Positions 16,859 to 26,879 are shown, counted from the first letter of the stretch. The stretch is DNA of 64,000 bases from Halotia branconii CENA392 (GCF_029953635.1 NZ_CP124543.1:847455-911454); one strand, 5' to 3'. Notes: generated by a model from the sequence alone, not told the origin. A program made the numbers and translations.

Positions 16859-17482
16859 TCAAGCACTTCGACTACTTCGACATTCTGGTGCATCTGGATT
16901 GTCTTTACAGTATTCTTCAAAGGATATTTTGGCTGATACCATGCTTTCAGCTTTTTGATGAGCAACTTCTGCTTGCAATTCTTCTACCTCATCCCAGGCT
17001 GTTGCACAGGCTTTAGAATAAGCACCATGTTCAGTACAAACAGCACGAGCCTCTGCGATCGCTTTATGGATTCTCTCCTCCAGTAATAGTACTTTTGGTG
17101 CTTCCACAAAGTTACTCTTAGTCAAAATATCGGTAATCGAGATAATACCTAATAACTTGCCTTGAATCACGGGCGCTCTATGAATACCTGTATTAGCAAA
17201 CAACCTTGCTACATACTCTACACCCAACTCAGGATTAACAACGATGCAAGGTTTACTCATAATTTCGTAAACCCTCATTTGTTTAGCATCTTTACCGTAG
17301 GCTGTTACCTTATAAACCACGTCAGTTTCAGTGACGATACCGTAGGCATCATCATCAGAGCGACAATCTACAACTAAAGCACGTAAACCTTTTTCTTTCA
17401 TCAGTCCCACTGCTTCAGCGACTGTTGCTGAACCACGAATAGTAACGACATCGGTGGTCATGATATCTTCAGCTTTCATCAT
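16859..17482 (-). CDS. Two-CBS-domain protein
   Basis: A 207-residue protein with a CBS pair at about 6-125: DIMTTDVVTIRGSATVAEAV, ALVVDCRSDDDAYGIVTETD, then IMSKPCIVVNPELGVEYVAR and APVIQGKLLGIISITDIL. Such pairs sense adenine nucleotides. The C-terminal third is helical and Ala/Glu-rich. The last residues (PECRSSRSA) are encoded by the CACTTCGACTAC repeat that fills the downstream spacer, so the original stop has probably been replaced. Two adjacent Met codons start it; either is possible. Confidence 0.88.
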   Translation of the reverse strand: MMKAEDIMTTDVVTIRGSATVAEAVGLMKEKGLRALVVDCRSDDDAYGIVTETDVVYKVTAYGKDAKQMRVYEIMSKPCIVVNPELGVEYVARLFANTGIHRAPVIQGKLLGIISITDILTKSNFVEAPKVLLLEERIHKAIAEARAVCTEHGAYSKACATAWDEVEELQAEVAHQKAESMVSAKISFEEYCKDNPDAPECRSSRSA

Positions 17483-17544
17483 TGCTGTAGTCTCCTGGTA
17501 AATAATACGGTGCGATCGCTCTACACATCCTAAGGCGGGCGTTA

Positions 17545-17647
17545 TACCGTTTCACTTTAAAGTTGATACATTTGGGCAAGCAGGGGAAGCAGGGGAGGTA
17601 GGGGGAGTAAGAAAAGTAATTTGTATCAATAATTTCGTGAAATGGTA
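17545..17647. mobile_element. IS630-type MITE (103 bp)
   Basis: Left end TACCGTTTCACTTTAAAG; right end (reverse complement) TACCATTTCACGAAATTATT. Both continue into GATACA. The right end is nearly the same as the right end of the IS630 element at 12541-13678 (TACCATTTCACGAAAAGCC). The flanks are TTA on both sides, and the interior is GGGAAGCAGGGGAGG-type filler. It has no coding capacity, so the IS630 transposase in trans is the likely mover. Confidence 0.78.
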
Positions 17648-18127
17648 TTAGCGCAGCCATCACTGTTTGCTCTTGACATTCCCAGCAGATAGGATAGGCG
17701 GGTGCTTGCCGTCATTGAGTGGAGTGCCGCGCTTTTATACCTTTTTTCAAATGTTTGCCACAAGAAAATAGGTACTATAGGCGTATAGAAGCATTGCAGC
17801 GCACAGTTTAAGAGTAAATAGGTGGAATTTTTTCATGCCCCAACAATAAGTTAGTGCAGCTGTAGATGGCTAATGATATCCAAAGTGACCAAAGCTTAAA
17901 ATCTCAGTCTTAAAGTAACTTTAAGACCAGCACAATATTTTTAAACCAGTCCTTGATCTATCTGAGCTGTGAAGGTAAGTAATGGCAAACCTATTACATT
18001 CTGATTCAGCGTTGGCGTAATCAAGAGTTAGGGGAGTACATGGACTCCCCGCACTTGTCGATTCTCTTTGATGGAGATGAGACAAGCGTTTAAGGACTTG
18101 CGTGAAAATAAAGTATCAGTAAACCGA

Positions 18128-18178
18128 GTTTCGACTGCGCTCAACTCTCAACAGTTGAGGGTTGAGCGCAGTCGAAAC
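18128..18178. repeat. 18-bp perfect inverted repeat hairpin
   Basis: GTTTCGACTGCGCTCAAC at 18128-18145 is perfectly inverted at 18161-18178, and the stem extends further inward with one mismatch (CTCAAC/GTTGAG). A member of the TTCGACT-GCTCA repeat family. It lies downstream of the 86-residue gene on the minus strand and might terminate it. Confidence 0.7.
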
Positions 18179-18228
18179 CCCATTGGTTGGGACACTATTA
18201 ACCAGCAGATCCCTTACCAGTAGCTGTA

Positions 18229-18489
18229 TTATCGATTATTAATAAATTGCCTCGTATGCAATGAGCATTCTCCATAATCTGGAATCCAGGCTAGCCATTC
18301 ATCTGTTGACACCCGACAGAGTAATAGTGCTTCATCAAAGCTAAAGGGGTTAGGCAGTTCTAAAAGCTTAACCCACATTGAAGTTTGGAAATCTTGCTCT
18401 GACTCTATGGCATAAGATTTACTTAACCAATCTCGATGCTGTTGACTTGTTGGTTGAGCAAAATTTGGTTTTTCAGAATTTAGTTTCAT
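18229..18489 (-). CDS. Hypothetical protein, 86 residues
   Basis: A small acidic protein with several Trp residues (HRDWLSK, SMWVKLLELP, DEWLAWIPDYGEC). I do not recognise a domain. The composition looks coding and the start ATG at 18489 is preceded by AT-rich promoter-like DNA. It is divergent from pcyA, so the roughly 190-base gap between them should hold both promoters. Confidence 0.6.
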   Translation of the reverse strand: MKLNSEKPNFAQPTSQQHRDWLSKSYAIESEQDFQTSMWVKLLELPNPFSFDEALLLCRVSTDEWLAWIPDYGECSLHTRQFINNR

Positions 18490-18677
18490 AACTATGTATT
18501 AGCCTTAACGAAAGGGCTAACATAAAAATATTTCTGTAGCCTAGAGTACAAAATTTATAATCAATGGGAAAAGTTATCGTTTCATAACTTTACGTTAGTT
18601 AAGCGTAAGTGTTTCCTTAGAATAGAGTGGCGCTAGTGGTTGTAGACTGGCAAATAGATAGCATTTTCAATGAGAAC

Positions 18678-19415
18678 ATGTCATTTACTTCTGTTCCTTC
18701 GCTGCGTGAGCAACAACATCCCTTAATTCGTCAGCTTGCTGATTGTATTGAGACAGTTTGGTACAAGCATTTGGATCTGTCAACTTACCATTTGCCTACT
18801 GAGTTAGGGTATGTGGAAGGTAAATTAGAGGGCGAGAAACTGACGATTGAAAATCGTTGCTATCAAACACCCCAGTTCCGAAAAATGCACTTGGAACTGG
18901 CAAAAATCGGCAATATGCTGGATATTCTGCATTGCGTGATGTTTCCCCGTCCAGAATATAACCTGCCGATGTTTGGTTGTGATTTAGTTGGGGGTAGAGG
19001 TCAAATTAGTGCTGCGATCGCAGATCTATCTCCTGTGAGCCTAGAACGTACCTTACCAAAATCCTATACTTTGGCATTAGCGGCGCTGACACCACCTAAT
19101 TTTTCCCAACCCCGTGAATTACCCGAATGGGGACATATCTTTTCAGACTTTTGTATCTTTGTTCGCCCCAGTTCTCCAGAAGAAGAAGCAACGTTTCTTT
19201 CGCGTGTGCGGGAATTTTTAGAAATTCATTGTACCCAAGCGATCGCTTCTACTCCCGTGACACCCGAACAGACGTTGCAAATTATCGCCGGACAACGCAA
19301 CTATTGCACCAAACAACAACAAAATGACAAAACCCGTCGGGTACTCGAAAAAGCCTTTGGTCAAGATTGGGCAGAGCATTATATGACCACAGTTTTATTT
19401 GACCTGCCAGATTAA
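18678..19415 (+). CDS. pcyA: Phycocyanobilin:ferredoxin oxidoreductase
   Basis: Reduces biliverdin IXalpha to phycocyanobilin in four electrons from ferredoxin, giving the chromophore of phycobilisomes and phytochromes. The 245-residue protein has the catalytic region [20 protein letters not shown], holding the conserved His and Asp, and the late [21 protein letters not shown] chose the ATG at 18678 ([20 protein letters not shown]), which matches the family length; an upstream start at 18627 adds 17 residues. An imperfect terminator hairpin follows at 19512-19546. Confidence 0.95.
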   Translation: MSFTSVPSLREQQHPLIRQLADCIETVWYKHLDLSTYHLPTELGYVEGKLEGEKLTIENRCYQTPQFRKMHLELAKIGNMLDILHCVMFPRPEYNLPMFGCDLVGGRGQISAAIADLSPVSLERTLPKSYTLALAALTPPNFSQPRELPEWGHIFSDFCIFVRPSSPEEEATFLSRVREFLEIHCTQAIASTPVTPEQTLQIIAGQRNYCTKQQQNDKTRRVLEKAFGQDWAEHYMTTVLFDLPD

Positions 19416-19511
19416 TACAAAGTTGCGGCATAAAGCATCACTGCACACTGATTTTACTTCCTCTAAATAATACTATCTATTGCAACTTGGTATAATTGAA
19501 AATAATAAAAT

Positions 19512-19550
19512 ATCCAGAGTCAAAAGAAATTGTATTGACCCTGGATTATT
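19512..19550 (+). terminator. Terminator between pcyA and the convergent gene
   Basis: ATCCAGAGTCAA at 19512-19523 pairs with TTGACCCTGGAT at 19535-19546 (11 of 12), followed by a T-containing tail. It sits between two convergent genes and may serve both. Confidence 0.6.
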
Positions 19551-19566
19551 AACTTTTGATTCTGTT

Positions 19567-19944
19567 CTAACAGTACTGCGATACATCCTCGCCGCATTCA
19601 TCGGCTAGATAGCACATCGCTCGAAAACGTAAACCAACTACTTCTTCATATAAGGGATTAAGTTTGCACATGGGCGGAATGTGAAACAGGGTTTTCCCAA
19701 ATAATTTGACATCACGCTCAAAGGGACATTGAGCAGGAATCAACTTGCATAAGCGGTGAGCTAATTGGCGATCACCAACTTGAATGCTGTCTAAGCGCCG
19801 CCGCAAGGGTTGGAGAATATTATAGTAAACCTGAGAAAATGAACCTTGCCGCTGGTTTGCATGAGTGTTGCTAGCTTCGGCTGGATTTATGGAGACCCAA
19901 CTGGCAAGAAAAATTTTTTTTGTGGTATTATCGAATACCTTCAT
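19567..19944 (-). CDS. Mo-dependent nitrogenase C-terminal-domain protein
   Basis: A 125-residue protein. Its C-terminal half (about 60-125) reads RQLAHRLCKLIPAQCPFER, KLFGKTLFHIPPMCKLNPL, VGLRFRAMCYLADECGED. This is the small Cys-containing domain named for its link to Mo nitrogenase in cyanobacteria. The gene between nifK and nifE at 59572-59925 is a clear paralogue (same FER..KLFG..PP.CKLNPLY, then FRA..YL.DECGEDV). Its role is unknown. Conserved Cys and a position outside nif suggest a metal-binding or regulatory function not limited to nitrogenase. Confidence 0.85.
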   Translation of the reverse strand: MKVFDNTTKKIFLASWVSINPAEASNTHANQRQGSFSQVYYNILQPLRRRLDSIQVGDRQLAHRLCKLIPAQCPFERDVKLFGKTLFHIPPMCKLNPLYEEVVGLRFRAMCYLADECGEDVSQYC

Positions 19945-20352
19945 GGTTAATCCTCTGTGTTATTGAGGGGTATTCACCTGTTTGATGAATATATACAACG
20001 TGGCAACTACCTTTACCGGAAAAATAGTGTTCTGACTGAGAGTATGATCTAAATGTTTGAGTAGCCACTGAAGTCAGAACCATTTATTACTACGTCAAGT
20101 TAATCGCAATTTCCTCGGAATCGGTAGTGTAAAAATACGATCTTGTTCATAACTTGATTTAGTTTAAATTTTAATAAAGAAATCTATCTTGGGTTAGATC
20201 TTAGTGTAACATACACAAAACTTAATTAGATAGTTTTCTACGAGTGATTCTAACGGGAATAAATATCAAATAACTCAGTATTTTTACTCAAAAAATTCCA
20301 GCATAGTAAATAAATTTTAGACATTAGTTTCAGTAATAGCGGAGTCAATAAA
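19945..20352. other. Intergenic, divergent promoters
   Basis: About 400 AT-rich bases between divergent genes. I see no small gene or hairpin of note. The permease appears to start at a GTG at 20353 with GCGGAG upstream as ribosome-binding sequence. Confidence 0.4.
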
Positions 20353-21549
20353 GTGAGCGTCCTTCAATTGGCAAGCCATAGCATTTTAGGACTGACTTAC
20401 TTAGGATTAGCATTGGGCTACATTCCTGGTTTACGAATGAACCGTGCCACTATTGCTTTAGTTGGTTCTGCTTTTTTAATTGCTTTAGGTACACTGAATT
20501 TACAAGAAGCATGGCAAGCAATTGATGCCAACACCATTGTATTTCTTTTGAGCATGATGGTAGTTAACGCTAACCTATTTTATGCAGGGTTTTTTTGGCG
20601 ATCGCTTTCTGTATTGTTAAGTTTTACCCGCAGTCCTGTGGGTTTATTAATTGCGTTAACTTTTGGTAGTGGTATTCTTTCTGCTTTTTTTCTTAATGAC
20701 ACTATCGCGCTGGTTTTTACACCTCTAACTTTGAATCTAGCTCAAACTTTGGGTTTAAATCCGATTCCCTACTTGCTGGCGATCGCAGGAGCAACTAATA
20801 TTGGCTCAGTAGCAACCTTGAGTGGTAATCCCCAAAACATTCTCATTGGTTCGTTTTCTGGTATTTCTTATTTAGATTTCTGGTGTGCATTAGCTCCCGT
20901 TGCGATAACTGGCTTGGTAGTTCAAATAGGACTGCTATGGTTACTATACCCAGATGTCCGTTCAAATCAACCGTGCCAAATTTTACCAACTGGCAACCAA
21001 CAAATTTTCAAACCTTTATTTCATAAAAGTTTAGTTATCATCACTGGGTTGCTGATTGCATTTGCTGTTGGCTTACCCTTAGCGGAATCTGCTTTAGTCG
21101 CCGCTAGCTTATTACTAATCACTCGGCGGATTAAACCACAACGCATTCTGAAAAAAGTGGATTGGAATCTCTTGGTGATGTTTTCTGGACTGTTCGTCTT
21201 GACAAAAGTCACACAAAATTTGAATTTACTCCAGCCATTTACCCATGTAATTAACTCTGCTGCGAGTTTTTTGAGTGTAACTGTTGTTTTATCTAACTTA
21301 ATTTCTAATGTGCCTACTGTACTTTTACTCCATCCCTTGATTTCTCAAGATGATACCCAGTATTGGCTATTGCTAGCAGCAGGTTCAACTCTGGCGGGTA
21401 ATCTAACTTTATTTGGTTCAGTTGCCAACCTAATTGTTGTAGAGGCTGCTGCTGATTTAGGTTACAAATTAAGTTTGGTAGAGCATCTGCGCTTTGGAGC
21501 GCCACTAACATTGTGTACTCTACTTTTAGTATACCTTTGGGTTCACTGA
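20353..21549 (+). CDS. SLC13/ArsB-type anion permease
   Basis: A 398-residue membrane protein with about 10-11 helices. Family marks are FLLSMMVVNANLFYAGFF, GILSAFFLNDTIALVFTPL (the N-D-T motif of the ion transporter superfamily), and the repeat-like second motif SNLISNVPTVLLLHPLI. The segment GATNIGSVATLSGNPQNILIG is typical of ArsB/NhaD/CitMHS-like transporters. The substrate could be an organic or inorganic anion or Na+; the sequence does not decide. The start is a GTG. Confidence 0.85.
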   Translation: MSVLQLASHSILGLTYLGLALGYIPGLRMNRATIALVGSAFLIALGTLNLQEAWQAIDANTIVFLLSMMVVNANLFYAGFFWRSLSVLLSFTRSPVGLLIALTFGSGILSAFFLNDTIALVFTPLTLNLAQTLGLNPIPYLLAIAGATNIGSVATLSGNPQNILIGSFSGISYLDFWCALAPVAITGLVVQIGLLWLLYPDVRSNQPCQILPTGNQQIFKPLFHKSLVIITGLLIAFAVGLPLAESALVAASLLLITRRIKPQRILKKVDWNLLVMFSGLFVLTKVTQNLNLLQPFTHVINSAASFLSVTVVLSNLISNVPTVLLLHPLISQDDTQYWLLLAAGSTLAGNLTLFGSVANLIVVEAAADLGYKLSLVEHLRFGAPLTLCTLLLVYLWVH

Positions 21550-21572
21550 AGGTATGTGCTTTAAGTGATGAA

Positions 21573-21734
21573 CTAAGCTGAAAGCACCATAATTGCCTCA
21601 TGCTTGCCAGTACCAGGAGGCATTTCTACCAGTATCCCATCCTCAAGTTGATGGCGCTTGTCTGTGCCATCATCAAAATTAATTTACTCCTCAATAGTAT
21701 TGATTGTTATTGCTGTTTTAATCATAATGCTCAT
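21573..21734 (-). pseudogene. Uma2-family (DUF820) 5' remnant
   Basis: On the minus strand, MIKTAITINTIEE is followed by a TAA. INFDDGTDKRHQLEDG and ILVEMPPGTGKHEAI then continue in the same frame, ending in TAG at 21573. The D-x-R-x-x-L-x-D-G-x-L-V-E-M-P-P pattern is the opening of cyanobacterial Uma2 nuclease-like proteins. Only about 50 of some 190 residues remain, with an internal stop. Confidence 0.6.
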
Positions 21735-21921
21735 CTCCAATAACTATAAGCAAATACAAAGGCTGCGGCTTCTATATTCATAATTACAAACAGTATTTCA
21801 CGCCAAAGCGCAAAGATACAAAGAAAAACTCTGCGTCTCTTCTTAAAAAGTTTGTTACGGAGGGAAACCCTCCTTACAACTTTTCGCTGCGCCTCTGCGT
21901 GAGATTGTGATCTTAAATTCC

Positions 21922-23694
21922 CTAAGATGCTACTTGAGCAGCAGTCCGAGTCCGCCGTCTTCTACCATCGGCAACTTTTACAGGCGGCTCATCAGGAATT
22001 TGCATCAACAAAGTCACAGATGGTTGACATTGCAATTCTCGACGAATAGAGCGTTGTAATTCCCTTTCTAAAGTTCCTTGCAATCCGCCCCAATCTACCT
22101 CTAATTGTTCACCTTCACGAGGTTGGGCAAATTCTGACCAGCGCACGCCAAGAATTTCTTCAATCCGCTGTTGTACCCATTTTTGCACAAGCGATCGCTC
22201 TACACTTGTAACTACACCTCGCAGATGAACTTCTGGTTTAGCTAACAGTTTGCCATGCCAATCAATGGCAGCGGCAATGGTAACAATACCTTCTTCCGCC
22301 ATCCGTTGCCGTTCGTGCAGGACTGTGGCGCTGACCATACCCGAACTAGTAGTATCTACCAGTTCTATACCAGATGGCACTTTACCAGCGACGCGGATGG
22401 CATCTTCTGTCAGTTCCACGATGTCGCCATTCTGGATAATGATCATGTTTTCGGCGGGAATGCCCATACTCTGAGCCGTTTGGGCGTGCCTTACTAACAT
22501 CCGATGTTCGCCGTGAAATGGCACAAAGAACTTGGGACGAGTTAAGGCAATCATCAGCTTTTGTTCTTCCTGACAGCCGTGACCAGATACGTGAATGCCT
22601 TTATCCCGTCCATAGATTACTGTTGCCCCTTGAATCATCAACTTATCGATGGTGTTGACTACAGCGATAGTATTACCGGGAATTGGATTTGCAGAAAATA
22701 GTACTGTATCTCCTGGACGGATTCTGATGTGGGGATGTTCTTGATTGGCAATCCGGGTCATGGCTGCCATTGTTTCACCTTGAGAACCAGTAGTTAAAAT
22801 CAGTACCTTCTCATCAGGCATGTTGCGTACTGCGTGCAAGGGATAGAACAAGCTATCATCACATTTGATATAACCCAGATTACGGGCGTGAGCAATTAAA
22901 TTCAGCATGGAACGACCCACAACTGACACTGCCCGATTATGCTTTTGTGCTAACTGCAAAATCATATTGATGCGATGCACACTAGAAGCAAAGGTAGTAA
23001 CAAACAAACGTCCAGTGGCTTTACCAAATTCCCGATCAAGATTGGGATAAACTGAGCGTTCAGAAGGTGTAAATCCCGGCACTTCTGCGTTAGTAGAATC
23101 ACTCAATAGGCAAAGTACACCTTTTTCGCCGTGTTCTGCTAGTCGTTGCAGATCAAAATTTTCACCATCGACAGGGGTATGGTCTATTTTAAAGTCTCCT
23201 GTGTGAATCACCACACCAAGAGGAGTATTAATTGCAACAGTAAAGCTATCAGCTATAGAATGGGTATTACGGATGTATTCTACAACAAAAGATTTACCAA
23301 ACCGCACAACGTCGCGGGGGCGGACTGTTCTTAATTCTGTGCGATCGCGCACTCCTGCTTCTTCTAATTTACCCTCTAGCATGGCCATTGCGAGTCTTGG
23401 CCCATAAATCACGGGTATGTCAAATTGCTTCAGGTGAAAAGCAATGCCGCCGATATGATCTTCATGACCGTGAGTAACAATCATGCCTTTAATTTTATGG
23501 CGATTTTCCCGCAGATAAGTTGTATCTGGTAGGACAATATTTACTCCATGCATCGCCTCTGTAGGAAATGCTAATCCTGCATCTAATAAGATAATTTCGT
23601 CGTCGTATTCAAAAACACAGGTATTTTTGCCAATTTCATGTAAACCACCCAAGGGAATAATCTTTAGGGCAGAACTAGTTTCGTTTTTTACCAT
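21922..23694 (-). CDS. rnj: Ribonuclease J
   Basis: A metallo-beta-lactamase/beta-CASP ribonuclease with 5' exo- and endonuclease activity, central to RNA turnover in cyanobacteria. Zn-binding motif HGHEDHIGG lies about 80 residues in, followed by HTGDFKIDHTPVDGE, SDSTNAEVPGFT, TTGSQGETMAAM and the beta-CASP HVSGHGCQEEQK; the C-terminal domain is present. I chose the ATG at 23694 (MVKNETSSALKIIPLGGLHE) because AGGAG lies 8 bases upstream. The frame is open to 23796 but that part looks untranslated. It is third in a line asd-dapA-rnj on the minus strand. Confidence 0.95.
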   Translation of the reverse strand: MVKNETSSALKIIPLGGLHEIGKNTCVFEYDDEIILLDAGLAFPTEAMHGVNIVLPDTTYLRENRHKIKGMIVTHGHEDHIGGIAFHLKQFDIPVIYGPRLAMAMLEGKLEEAGVRDRTELRTVRPRDVVRFGKSFVVEYIRNTHSIADSFTVAINTPLGVVIHTGDFKIDHTPVDGENFDLQRLAEHGEKGVLCLLSDSTNAEVPGFTPSERSVYPNLDREFGKATGRLFVTTFASSVHRINMILQLAQKHNRAVSVVGRSMLNLIAHARNLGYIKCDDSLFYPLHAVRNMPDEKVLILTTGSQGETMAAMTRIANQEHPHIRIRPGDTVLFSANPIPGNTIAVVNTIDKLMIQGATVIYGRDKGIHVSGHGCQEEQKLMIALTRPKFFVPFHGEHRMLVRHAQTAQSMGIPAENMIIIQNGDIVELTEDAIRVAGKVPSGIELVDTTSSGMVSATVLHERQRMAEEGIVTIAAAIDWHGKLLAKPEVHLRGVVTSVERSLVQKWVQQRIEEILGVRWSEFAQPREGEQLEVDWGGLQGTLERELQRSIRRELQCQPSVTLLMQIPDEPPVKVADGRRRRTRTAAQVAS

Positions 23695-23961
23695 TTTCTC
23701 CTGAGATTTTTGCTTGTTTTTTAGTGTTAATAAATTCAAAGTTAGCGATCTTGATATGAAAGGCAGCATTTTGCTGTTTATACTAAAAACAGCCAAATTT
23801 TAATCAAATTTTCAGTTATTTGTTTAATAAAATAAACTTTAGACTGAAGGATTCATAGTATATCTATGACGGTTGTAGCACGAGTGATTAAAGTGCTAGC
23901 TGGCAAAAATTTTGCTTATTTTTAGCTATGACTAACCAGCAAGCGCTCAACAAGTTACTGC

Positions 23962-24846
23962 TTAGATTAAATGAAGTTTTTCTAGAACCACTTTTAATTT
24001 TTGACTTACTTCCAAATCAGCTTCGTGTAGGGGTAGACGAGTTGAACCAACCTCCCAACCTTTAAGATTCAATGCTTTTTTAACTGGAATGGGATTTGTA
24101 GTTAAAAATAAAGCTTTAAACAACGGGAAGAGTTGGAGATGAATTTCTGTGGCAACTTCAGTTTCTCCCGCACTAAAAGCTTGAATCATCTGCTGTAGTT
24201 GATTTCCTACCAGATGAGAAGCTACGCTTACTACACCCTTGGCTCCAACTGCTAACAAGGGCAGTGTTAAGGAATCATCTCCAGAGTAAATCTGAAATTC
24301 TTTTGATGTCAAGCGGCGTATTTCACTGGTCTGATCTAAATTTCCACTAGCTTCTTTGATGCCAACAATATTGCTAATCTCAGCTAACTGGGTAACGGTT
24401 TCAGGGCTGAGGTTTTGACCAGTACGCCCAGGAACATTGTATAACAATAATGGCAAATCGGGACAAGCTTGGGCGATCGCCGCGAAGTGTTGGTAAAGAC
24501 CTGTTTGTGGTGGTTTATTGTAATAAGGTACAACTTGTAAAGAACCATGCACTCCTATTTTAGCTGCCTTTTGAGTAGCAGCGATCGCTTCTTTGGTGGA
24601 ATTAGAACCACATCCTGCTATCACCTTGGCTTTTCCGGCTACAGACTGCAATACTTCTACAAACAGCTGATACTCCTCATCCCAAGTCAGGGTGGGGGAT
24701 TCACCTGTTGTACCACACACCACCAATGTATCTGTACCGTTGTTGGCTAGATACGCTGCTAGTTCTGCCGCTACATCATAGTTAACGCTACCGTCTGCTT
24801 TGAACGGTGTAATCATAGCGGTTAAAACTCTGCCAAATTCTCCCAC
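23962..24846 (-). CDS. dapA: 4-hydroxy-tetrahydrodipicolinate synthase
   Basis: Condenses pyruvate with aspartate semialdehyde, the first committed step to lysine and diaminopimelate. A 294-residue TIM barrel with [15 protein letters not shown], the tyrosine motif [12 protein letters not shown], and the Schiff-base lysine in [12 protein letters not shown]; also [15 protein letters not shown]. It lies about 145 bases after asd, which makes its substrate, on the same strand, so the two are probably an operon. Confidence 0.96.
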   Translation of the reverse strand: MGEFGRVLTAMITPFKADGSVNYDVAAELAAYLANNGTDTLVVCGTTGESPTLTWDEEYQLFVEVLQSVAGKAKVIAGCGSNSTKEAIAATQKAAKIGVHGSLQVVPYYNKPPQTGLYQHFAAIAQACPDLPLLLYNVPGRTGQNLSPETVTQLAEISNIVGIKEASGNLDQTSEIRRLTSKEFQIYSGDDSLTLPLLAVGAKGVVSVASHLVGNQLQQMIQAFSAGETEVATEIHLQLFPLFKALFLTTNPIPVKKALNLKGWEVGSTRLPLHEADLEVSQKLKVVLEKLHLI

Positions 24847-24989
24847 CCTTTTTTCACTCCTGATTACCCAAACTGTTTTTAATACCTTGGTGGTTTCTTA
24901 TTGTGATAACCTATTGATCAATTTCTTTCAAGCGTAGTTCGCAAAATTACACTGATGTTTGTATATCTTAAATGAGTACAAGATGATTG

Positions 24990-26033
24990 CTAGTTAAACA
25001 CATAGGCAGTTGCAGGTTTAAGTAGATTTTGTGCTACTAATAACTCGGCAATTTGTACTGCATTCAATGCTGCGCCTTTACGGATTTGGTCGCCACAAAG
25101 CCACAATTCTAAACCACAAGTATGAGAAATATCTTGACGAATCCTGCCTACTAAAACTTCGTCTTTACCAGTTGCTTCTATTGGCATGGGAAAATGATTT
25201 GTGTTCCAATCTTCTAATAATTTTATGCCTGGAGAGTGACTTAAAATTTCTCTGGCTTCATCTGGGTGAAAAGGTTCCTCAAATTCTAAATTAATTGCTT
25301 CTGAATGAGCGCGTAGTACGGGAACCCGTACACAAGTGGCAGTAATTTTAATCTTTTGGGTTCCGAAAATCTTTTGGGTTTCGTTGACCATTTTCATTTC
25401 TTCCTCACAATACCCGGCATCATTCAATGGAGAATTATGGGGAAATAAATTAAATGCTAATGGGTAAGGCAATACCTCAGCGACTGGTGGCTGTCCTTGT
25501 AAGATAGCGCTAGCTTGGGTTTTGACTTCTGCCATTGCTTTAGCACCAGCCCCACTAGCAGATTGATAAGTTGAGGCTACAATCCGTTGCACTGGTTTGA
25601 TTTTGTGCAATGGCCAAACTGCTACTGTCATCAAAATTGTTGTGCAGTTGGGGTTGGCAATAATGCCTTTATGGTTAGCAACTGCTGAGGGATTTACCTC
25701 AGGTACTACTAAGGGAACTTCCGGGTTCATGCGAAAGGCACTGGAGTTATCTATAACTACTGCACCCTTTTCGACTGCAACTGCTGCCCATTTTTTCGAT
25801 GTGGAACCACCTGCACTCGCTAGCACCAAGTCAACGTTTTCTAAGGCGTGATCATTAACTGATTCTACTGGTAAATTTTCTCCTTTAAAACGCAGCGATC
25901 GCCCGACACTTCGTTCAGATGCCAATAATTTTAAATCCGCGATCGGAAAATTACGGCAATCCAGCAATTCTAGCAACTCTGTACCAACAGCACCAGTTGC
26001 TCCCAAAATAGCTACACGATAGGATTTAGACAA
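24990..26033 (-). CDS. asd: Aspartate-semialdehyde dehydrogenase
   Basis: Reduces aspartyl phosphate to aspartate semialdehyde for the lysine, threonine and methionine branch. The 347-residue protein has the NADP-binding AILGATGAVGTELLELLD, the catalytic cysteine in ANPNCTTILM, the TYQSASGAGAKAM loop and the active-site histidine in VRVPVLRAHSEAI. It leads the run asd-dapA-rnj. The start ATG at 26033 has GGAGGAAT upstream, a good ribosome-binding site. Confidence 0.96.
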   Translation of the reverse strand: MSKSYRVAILGATGAVGTELLELLDCRNFPIADLKLLASERSVGRSLRFKGENLPVESVNDHALENVDLVLASAGGSTSKKWAAVAVEKGAVVIDNSSAFRMNPEVPLVVPEVNPSAVANHKGIIANPNCTTILMTVAVWPLHKIKPVQRIVASTYQSASGAGAKAMAEVKTQASAILQGQPPVAEVLPYPLAFNLFPHNSPLNDAGYCEEEMKMVNETQKIFGTQKIKITATCVRVPVLRAHSEAINLEFEEPFHPDEAREILSHSPGIKLLEDWNTNHFPMPIEATGKDEVLVGRIRQDISHTCGLELWLCGDQIRKGAALNAVQIAELLVAQNLLKPATAYVFN

Positions 26034-26879
26034 ACTGGATTCCTCCTTTAAGAGGTAATGTGCGATTTTTGTAAATAATTGATCATGTATCCATATTTTC
26101 CATATTTTTTAAATAGCAATAATCAAGTTTTTTTATATTTAGATTAATTTTTTCCTACTATACCTTTACTTTTTAAATCACATAAATTGAATGATATTGA
26201 AATTTACAATAAATATTGATCAAATTTGTGCCAATTTGGCATTTTTAAAGCATAAACTATTATACAACAAACCCCTACTAAGTGAAAAAAATTGAGGTGT
26301 TTGTGTTTTGGCGTTGTCCAAATCTCCAGTTTGATTAAATAAATATTTAACCTGTAGAGCAGGTTGCCTAGATAGTGGATGTACTATGATCCAAATGTAA
26401 TGAAGCCAGTACAGCTAAAAAGGTGGCTACACGTTACCTCAATAGCCATGTTGGGTAATCATAATCAAAGCAAACCCAACAGTACAACATGAGAAACAAA
26501 ATCTGTTGGTTGATAACTAGGATATCACGGTGTTAGTCTTCTGATGAATAAGTCCATTTAGCATTGCCCTTTAGGGGGATTAAAAATCTTCACAGAATCA
26601 CATCTAAGGGATTTTTGAGTCCTCAGCAATGAAAAGCGCAAGAACTACTAGAAGTTTAGAGATGCAATCGGTTAAGTTATTGCGGTAAAGTATCAAGTCC
26701 TTTGCCATTGGCAGTAAACTGGATCTCTACTGAAGGACACTCATCCATAAATATTTGGATTTTTGTGATCTGCCTTGTGGGCATCTCCTATCATAACCAA
26801 GAGACATCAATCTATAGAAGCGGTAAATCGCGTCTTGTATGTACTTGGAGTAAAAAATACCAAAAAATAGAACCGAAGT
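26034..26879. other. Long divergent intergenic region upstream of asd and tig
   Basis: About 845 bases without a convincing gene. Features seen are a small inverted pair AACCTGTAGAGCAGGTT near 26349-26365 and some GTTGGG/CCCAAC inverted words near 26450-26480. Several weak frames cross it but have poor coding character. It could carry a long tig leader or a small RNA; I cannot assign one. Confidence 0.45.

Larger units (their letters stand above)
17483..18228. other. Long intergenic region with MITE and hairpins
   Basis: About 745 bases without a recognisable gene. It holds the IS630-related MITE (17545-17647), a 7-bp stem GGGGAGT/ACTCCCC at 18031-18050, and the 18-bp inverted repeat at 18128-18178. 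The middle part (17760-18110) is not low-complexity and could hold a small RNA, but I cannot assign one. Confidence 0.5.
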
